64,000 nt of DNA. Source: Kibdelosporangium sp. MJ126-NF4 (GTDB lineage Bacteria > Actinomycetota > Actinomycetes > Mycobacteriales > Pseudonocardiaceae). A program made the position numbers and the translations under genes. Location: positions 620,001 through 684,000 of the forward strand of contig NZ_CDME01000008.1 of the NCBI RefSeq assembly GCF_000826545.1. The letters are read 5' to 3'. Numbering within the stretch: the stretch's first letter is position 1; every line of letters starts with the position of its first letter. The notes under the pieces were generated by a model that made no database searches, was not told the DNA's origin, and saw nothing but the letters and a program-made list of their open reading frames with translations. Positions 61,525 to 64,000 of this stretch are shown piece after piece.

Positions 61525-61904
61525 GGCTGCCCGTTCTCCAGGAACTTCGTGACGATGCGTTCTTGGGTCTCGTCCATACTGCCGCTGATCTCGACGACGC
61601 GGTCACCGTCGCTGATCCGGACCTTGCGGTTTCGTTCCTTCGCTGACCAGGCCTTGACCGCCTCGATCACCACTCGCGCGGTAGCGCCAGTCGCAGATCC
61701 GAGGAACACCCACAGAGCAGCGTCCCATAATCCGCCACCTGCCTTGGACAATGCGGGTGCGGCGGTCGTCGATTCCGAAAACTGCACGTCAATGCCTTCG
61801 GTGGCATCAAGGTCCGTATGGAGCGAACGAGTGAGCCGTTCGCGGACGAGCACATCATCGTGAACCAGTACGGTCAGTTCGAAAGTTGGTCCAGAGCGCG
61901 TCAC
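61521..61904 (-). CDS. Effector-associated constant component EACC1-like protein
   Basis: A 127-residue protein matching the EACC1 pattern: an N-terminal strand (TFELTVLVHDDVLV), a Gly-rich, membrane-like middle helix (GGGLWDAALWVFLGSATGA), then ARVVIEAVKAWSAKERNRKV and a C-terminal strand pair (RISDGDRVVEISG). EACC1 proteins are found beside caspase-, trypsin- or nuclease-type effectors in actinobacterial conflict systems and are thought to link the effector to a signal. GTG 61904 follows a GGGGGG run with a 3-base gap; the open frame upstream adds unrelated residues. Coupled by ATGA to the caspase-helicase gene, so the two form a two-gene module. Confidence 0.82.
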   Translation of the reverse strand: MTRSGPTFELTVLVHDDVLVRERLTRSLHTDLDATEGIDVQFSESTTAAPALSKAGGGLWDAALWVFLGSATGATARVVIEAVKAWSAKERNRKVRISDGDRVVEISGSMDETQERIVTKFLENGQP

Positions 61905-62256
61905 AGGCCCCCCTCTGACGTCATTGGATGCGGGAACGAGGAACTGTACCGCCCTCGACGAGTCTACTTGGCACCGCCCAACCAAATAACATTTCAGCCC
62001 GCACGGCTGCGATCAAGGTCCGTGTACCTCATTCCGCCGATCGTGTGACGCGTCGGGCTGTGGCTCCCGGTGGCGTTGCTCTAATCGCGCAATGCCGATT
62101 GGTTAGGTGTGCATTGGGCATGACATCGTTGACCCTGTCTGGTGAATCTCGGTCGGACGTGTACGTGCTTTGGCAACTGTCAGTTGTGCTCGGCGACGCG
62201 GAAGTCCTCACCGCGCACCGCGCTCTCGCCCGTTACCGAGACATCTACATGACAAA
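61905..62256. other. Divergent control region between EACC1 and MarR operons
   Basis: This stretch is less GC-rich than its surroundings and holds the leftward promoter of the EACC1/caspase module; no convincing -35/-10 could be fixed. A small open frame (62120-62260, rightward, 46 codons, beginning MTSLTLSGESRSDVYVLW) exists, but has no Shine-Dalgarno or family match and is not called. The MarR operators begin immediately to the right. Confidence 0.5.
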
Positions 62257-62272
62257 CTAAGCCAAAGCTTAA
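62257..62272. promoter_or_regulatory. MarR operator copy 1
   Basis: CTAAGCCAAAGCTTAA is an imperfect palindrome (arms CTAAGC and GCTTAA) that matches the second operator in 13 of 16 positions. It lies 58 bp upstream of the marR start, 53 bp (about five helical turns) from the second copy. Confidence 0.7.
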
Positions 62273-62309
62273 CTAAACTTCCTTGTTATGCCGATTGCCC
62301 GAGAAGTAG

Positions 62310-62325
62310 CTAAGCTTTAGCTTAG
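62310..62325. promoter_or_regulatory. MarR operator copy 2
   Basis: CTAAGCTTTAGCTTAG has perfect 6-bp arms (CTAAGC/GCTTAG) around TTTA. It ends 5 bp before the GTG start of the MarR gene, so a bound dimer would block transcription or ribosome access. A TTGTTA at 62283-62288 may be the -35 between the two operators. Confidence 0.8.
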
Positions 62326-62330
62326 TAGAT

Positions 62331-62801
62331 GTGGATGACGACAGCAGGGAGACGGCGCAGGCGCTGCGGTGGGCTGTCTCGCGGATGGCGCAGCGGCTGC
62401 GCCAACAACAGCCAGGCCGTGAGGACGCGTTGACCAGGCTGGGGGCGTCGGTGTTGGCGAACCTCCGACACAGCGGCCCGTTGACGCTGACCACGCTGGC
62501 CGCGATCGAAGGCCTGCAGCCACAGTCGTTGACGCGCCCAGTGAACGCCCTGGCGGTGGCCGGATACGTGACGCGTTCGCGTGACGAGGACGACCGCCGC
62601 CAGCAGACGATCGCGATCACGGACCACGGCCGTGCGGCGTTGTCGGAGCACATCCAAGACGGCAACGCCTGGCTCGCGCAGGCGCTCAAGGACAAGCTGA
62701 GCCCCGCCGAGCGCGCCATCCTGAGAGTCGCGGCAGACCTGCTCACCACGGTCGCGGACTCCCCGGACCCGACAGGTCTCGGCGCGGCCGCACCGCAATG
62801 A
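62331..62801 (+). CDS. MarR-family transcriptional repressor
   Basis: A 156-residue MarR protein: dimer helix (LRWAVSRMAQRLRQQQPGRE), winged helix (GPLTLTTLAAIEGLQPQSLT, then LAVAGYVTRSRDEDDRRQQT with the conserved DxDDRR wing) and a C-terminal dimer helix. GTG 62331 lies just after the second operator, consistent with autorepression. The ATGA overlap with the efflux gene shows that the two form an operon: drug-type ligands would release the repressor and induce the pump. Confidence 0.92.
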   Translation: MDDDSRETAQALRWAVSRMAQRLRQQQPGREDALTRLGASVLANLRHSGPLTLTTLAAIEGLQPQSLTRPVNALAVAGYVTRSRDEDDRRQQTIAITDHGRAALSEHIQDGNAWLAQALKDKLSPAERAILRVAADLLTTVADSPDPTGLGAAAPQ

Positions 62802-64000
62802 GCACAACGAGAACACGCACCAGCGCTGCCCTGATAGTGGTGCTGGCAACGCTGACCGGCCTCGCGCCCCTCGCGACCGACATGTACGTCCCAGGCCTGC
62901 CAGAACTGACACGTTCCCTGGACACGCGGCCGTCCGCCGCGCAGCTGACCATGACCGCGTTCCTGATCGGTGTCGTGGTCGGCCAACTGGTACTCGGCCC
63001 GGTCAGCGACGCCGTGGGACGCAGACCAGTGCTCCTCGCGGGAACAGCCCTGTTCACGGCGTTCTCGGTGGTCTGCGCGGCGGCCCCCACCATCGAAGTG
63101 CTGAACGCGGCAAGACTGTGCCAGGGAATAGCCGGAGCAGCAGGCATCGTCGTCGCACGAGCCGTGATCACCGACGTCGCCGACGGCGTGGCCGCAGCCC
63201 GAAAGTTCGCGACACTGGGCGCGATCAGCGCGGCAGCCCCGATCCTGGCGCCGATGCTGGGCGGAGTGGTGCTGAACCTGGCGACATGGCGTGCGGTCTT
63301 CGTGGTGCTCGCGGCGATCGGAGCCCTGCAGATCCTCGCGGTGCTCGTGTGGGTCCCGGAATCCCTGCCGCCATCCCGCCGCGCACCAGCGAAACCAGCG
63401 GCGACACTGACCGCGATGACCACCCTGATCCGCAGGAGAGAGCTGCTGGCCCACGTGCTCAGCCTGTGCTTCGGCGGCGCGGCGGTGTTCGTCTACATAG
63501 CCGGATCCACCTTCGTGTTCCAGGAGATCCACGGCGCCTCAACAACATTGACGAGCGTGATCTACGGCGTCAACGCACTGGGCACCATGACCGGAAGCGT
63601 CCTGTTCGGACGACTGGTCGACCGCTTCGGCGTGACACGCCTCCTGATCACCGGCCTCACCACAGCACTGGCCGCGTCGGCCGTGCTGGCAGCGCTGCTC
63701 ACATTCACCGCCGGAACACTGATCGTCACCTGGGCCTGCCTGTTCACGATGATCACCGCCTTCGGCATGTTCTTCCCCGCCGTGACAACAGCCGCCCAGT
63801 CCACCGGCCGAGACGCTCCAGGCGCCACATCAGCACTCCTCGGCGCAGGCCAGTTCCTCCTGGGCGGCGTGATCTCCCCGCTGGTTGGCGTCTTCGGCAC
63901 CTCCAGCGCCCTCCCCATGGCCCTGCTGACCACCGCCTGCCTCGCAGCATCGTTACTGGTCGTCGGTTGCCGAACGCGAGCAAGTACTCGCCCGCTCTGC
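62798..64000 (+). CDS. Bcr/CflA-type MFS drug efflux transporter (3' end off window)
   Basis: Starts at ATG 62798, overlapping the marR stop by 4 bp, and stays open for 401 codons to the window edge, close to the full family length. The first helix carries the Bcr/CflA signature (LAPLATDMYVPGLPEL, with Asp in the TDMYLP-type motif). Loop 2-3 has the MFS motif GPVSDAVGRRPVLLAG. Helix 5 motif C-like text and ~12 hydrophobic segments are visible (ICAAPTIEVLNAARLCQG region; GGVISPLVGVFG near the end). It is a proton-driven multidrug exporter; substrate unknown. Confidence 0.92.
   Translation, partial: MSTTRTRTSAALIVVLATLTGLAPLATDMYVPGLPELTRSLDTRPSAAQLTMTAFLIGVVVGQLVLGPVSDAVGRRPVLLAGTALFTAFSVVCAAAPTIEVLNAARLCQGIAGAAGIVVARAVITDVADGVAAARKFATLGAISAAAPILAPMLGGVVLNLATWRAVFVVLAAIGALQILAVLVWVPESLPPSRRAPAKPAATLTAMTTLIRRRELLAHVLSLCFGGAAVFVYIAGSTFVFQEIHGASTTLTSVIYGVNALGTMTGSVLFGRLVDRFGVTRLLITGLTTALAASAVLAALLTFTAGTLIVTWACLFTMITAFGMFFPAVTTAAQSTGRDAPGATSALLGAGQFLLGGVISPLVGVFGTSSALPMALLTTACLAASLLVVGCRTRASTRPLC

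Noticed and set aside
62120..62260. Small rightward frame in the EACC1-MarR gap
   Set aside because: Only 46 codons with no Shine-Dalgarno and no family similarity.

Overview
The window is GC-rich (about 70%), densely packed, and rich in GTG starts and 4-base ATGA overlaps. It holds SARP/AfsR-like regulators, ESX (type VII) proteins and DUF397/DUF5753 genes. This points to a filamentous actinomycete, most likely of the Pseudonocardiales. That placement is inferred from gene content, not from a database search. No rRNA, tRNA, CRISPR array or intact insertion sequence was recognised.

Left part (1-21.4 kb): a partial Ser/Thr protein kinase, a family III CoA-transferase, a K+ channel, a split three-gene nitrile hydratase/thiocyanate hydrolase operon, a LuxR-type LAL regulator, a Cu/Zn SOD-like protein, and a divergent MerR/methyltransferase pair. 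Two coupled NB-ARC/TPR regulators follow (one a SARP), then a GH64 beta-1,3-glucanase behind a LacI-type palindrome, a DinB protein, a membrane protein/MerR pair, an alpha/beta hydrolase divergent from a winged-helix regulator, and a PRC-barrel/DUF2382 stress protein.

Middle (21.4-36.7 kb): a complete five-gene peptide/nickel-type ABC importer, a bidirectional terminator, guaB, and a large fused RecB-like nuclease/helicase. A ~1 kb non-coding tract follows, dominated by a ~580-bp imperfect palindrome. Next is a leftward operon of T7SS-linked proteins.

Defence block (36.8-45.1 kb): a full type II Wadjet system (jetD, jetC, jetB, jetA in one overlapping leftward operon), with a small unknown gene just upstream of jetA. 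It is flanked by decaying DUF5753/DUF397 (Scr1-type) genes.

Catabolic block (47.8-55 kb): a GntR regulator with a direct-repeat operator, divergent from an eight-gene operon. The operon encodes a 2-hydroxyacid dehydrogenase, an OtnI-like isomerase, a racemase-like protein, a DUF1537 kinase (OtnK), an OtnC-like aldolase, a ModA-like binding protein without a signal peptide, a TRAP-type permease and a small membrane protein. The enzymes fit conversion of a C4 acid sugar (tetronate) to a triose phosphate.

Right end (55-64 kb): an alpha/beta hydrolase and AraC regulator, a hydrolase-OsmC fusion, and a two-gene conflict module made of EACC1 plus a 1229-residue caspase-like protease/SF1 helicase/nuclease-like fusion. 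A MarR/Bcr-CflA-type MFS efflux operon with two operator palindromes runs off the right edge. The caspase-helicase/EACC1 module is the most interesting candidate system; the giant palindrome at 31.7-32.3 kb is the most interesting non-coding structure.
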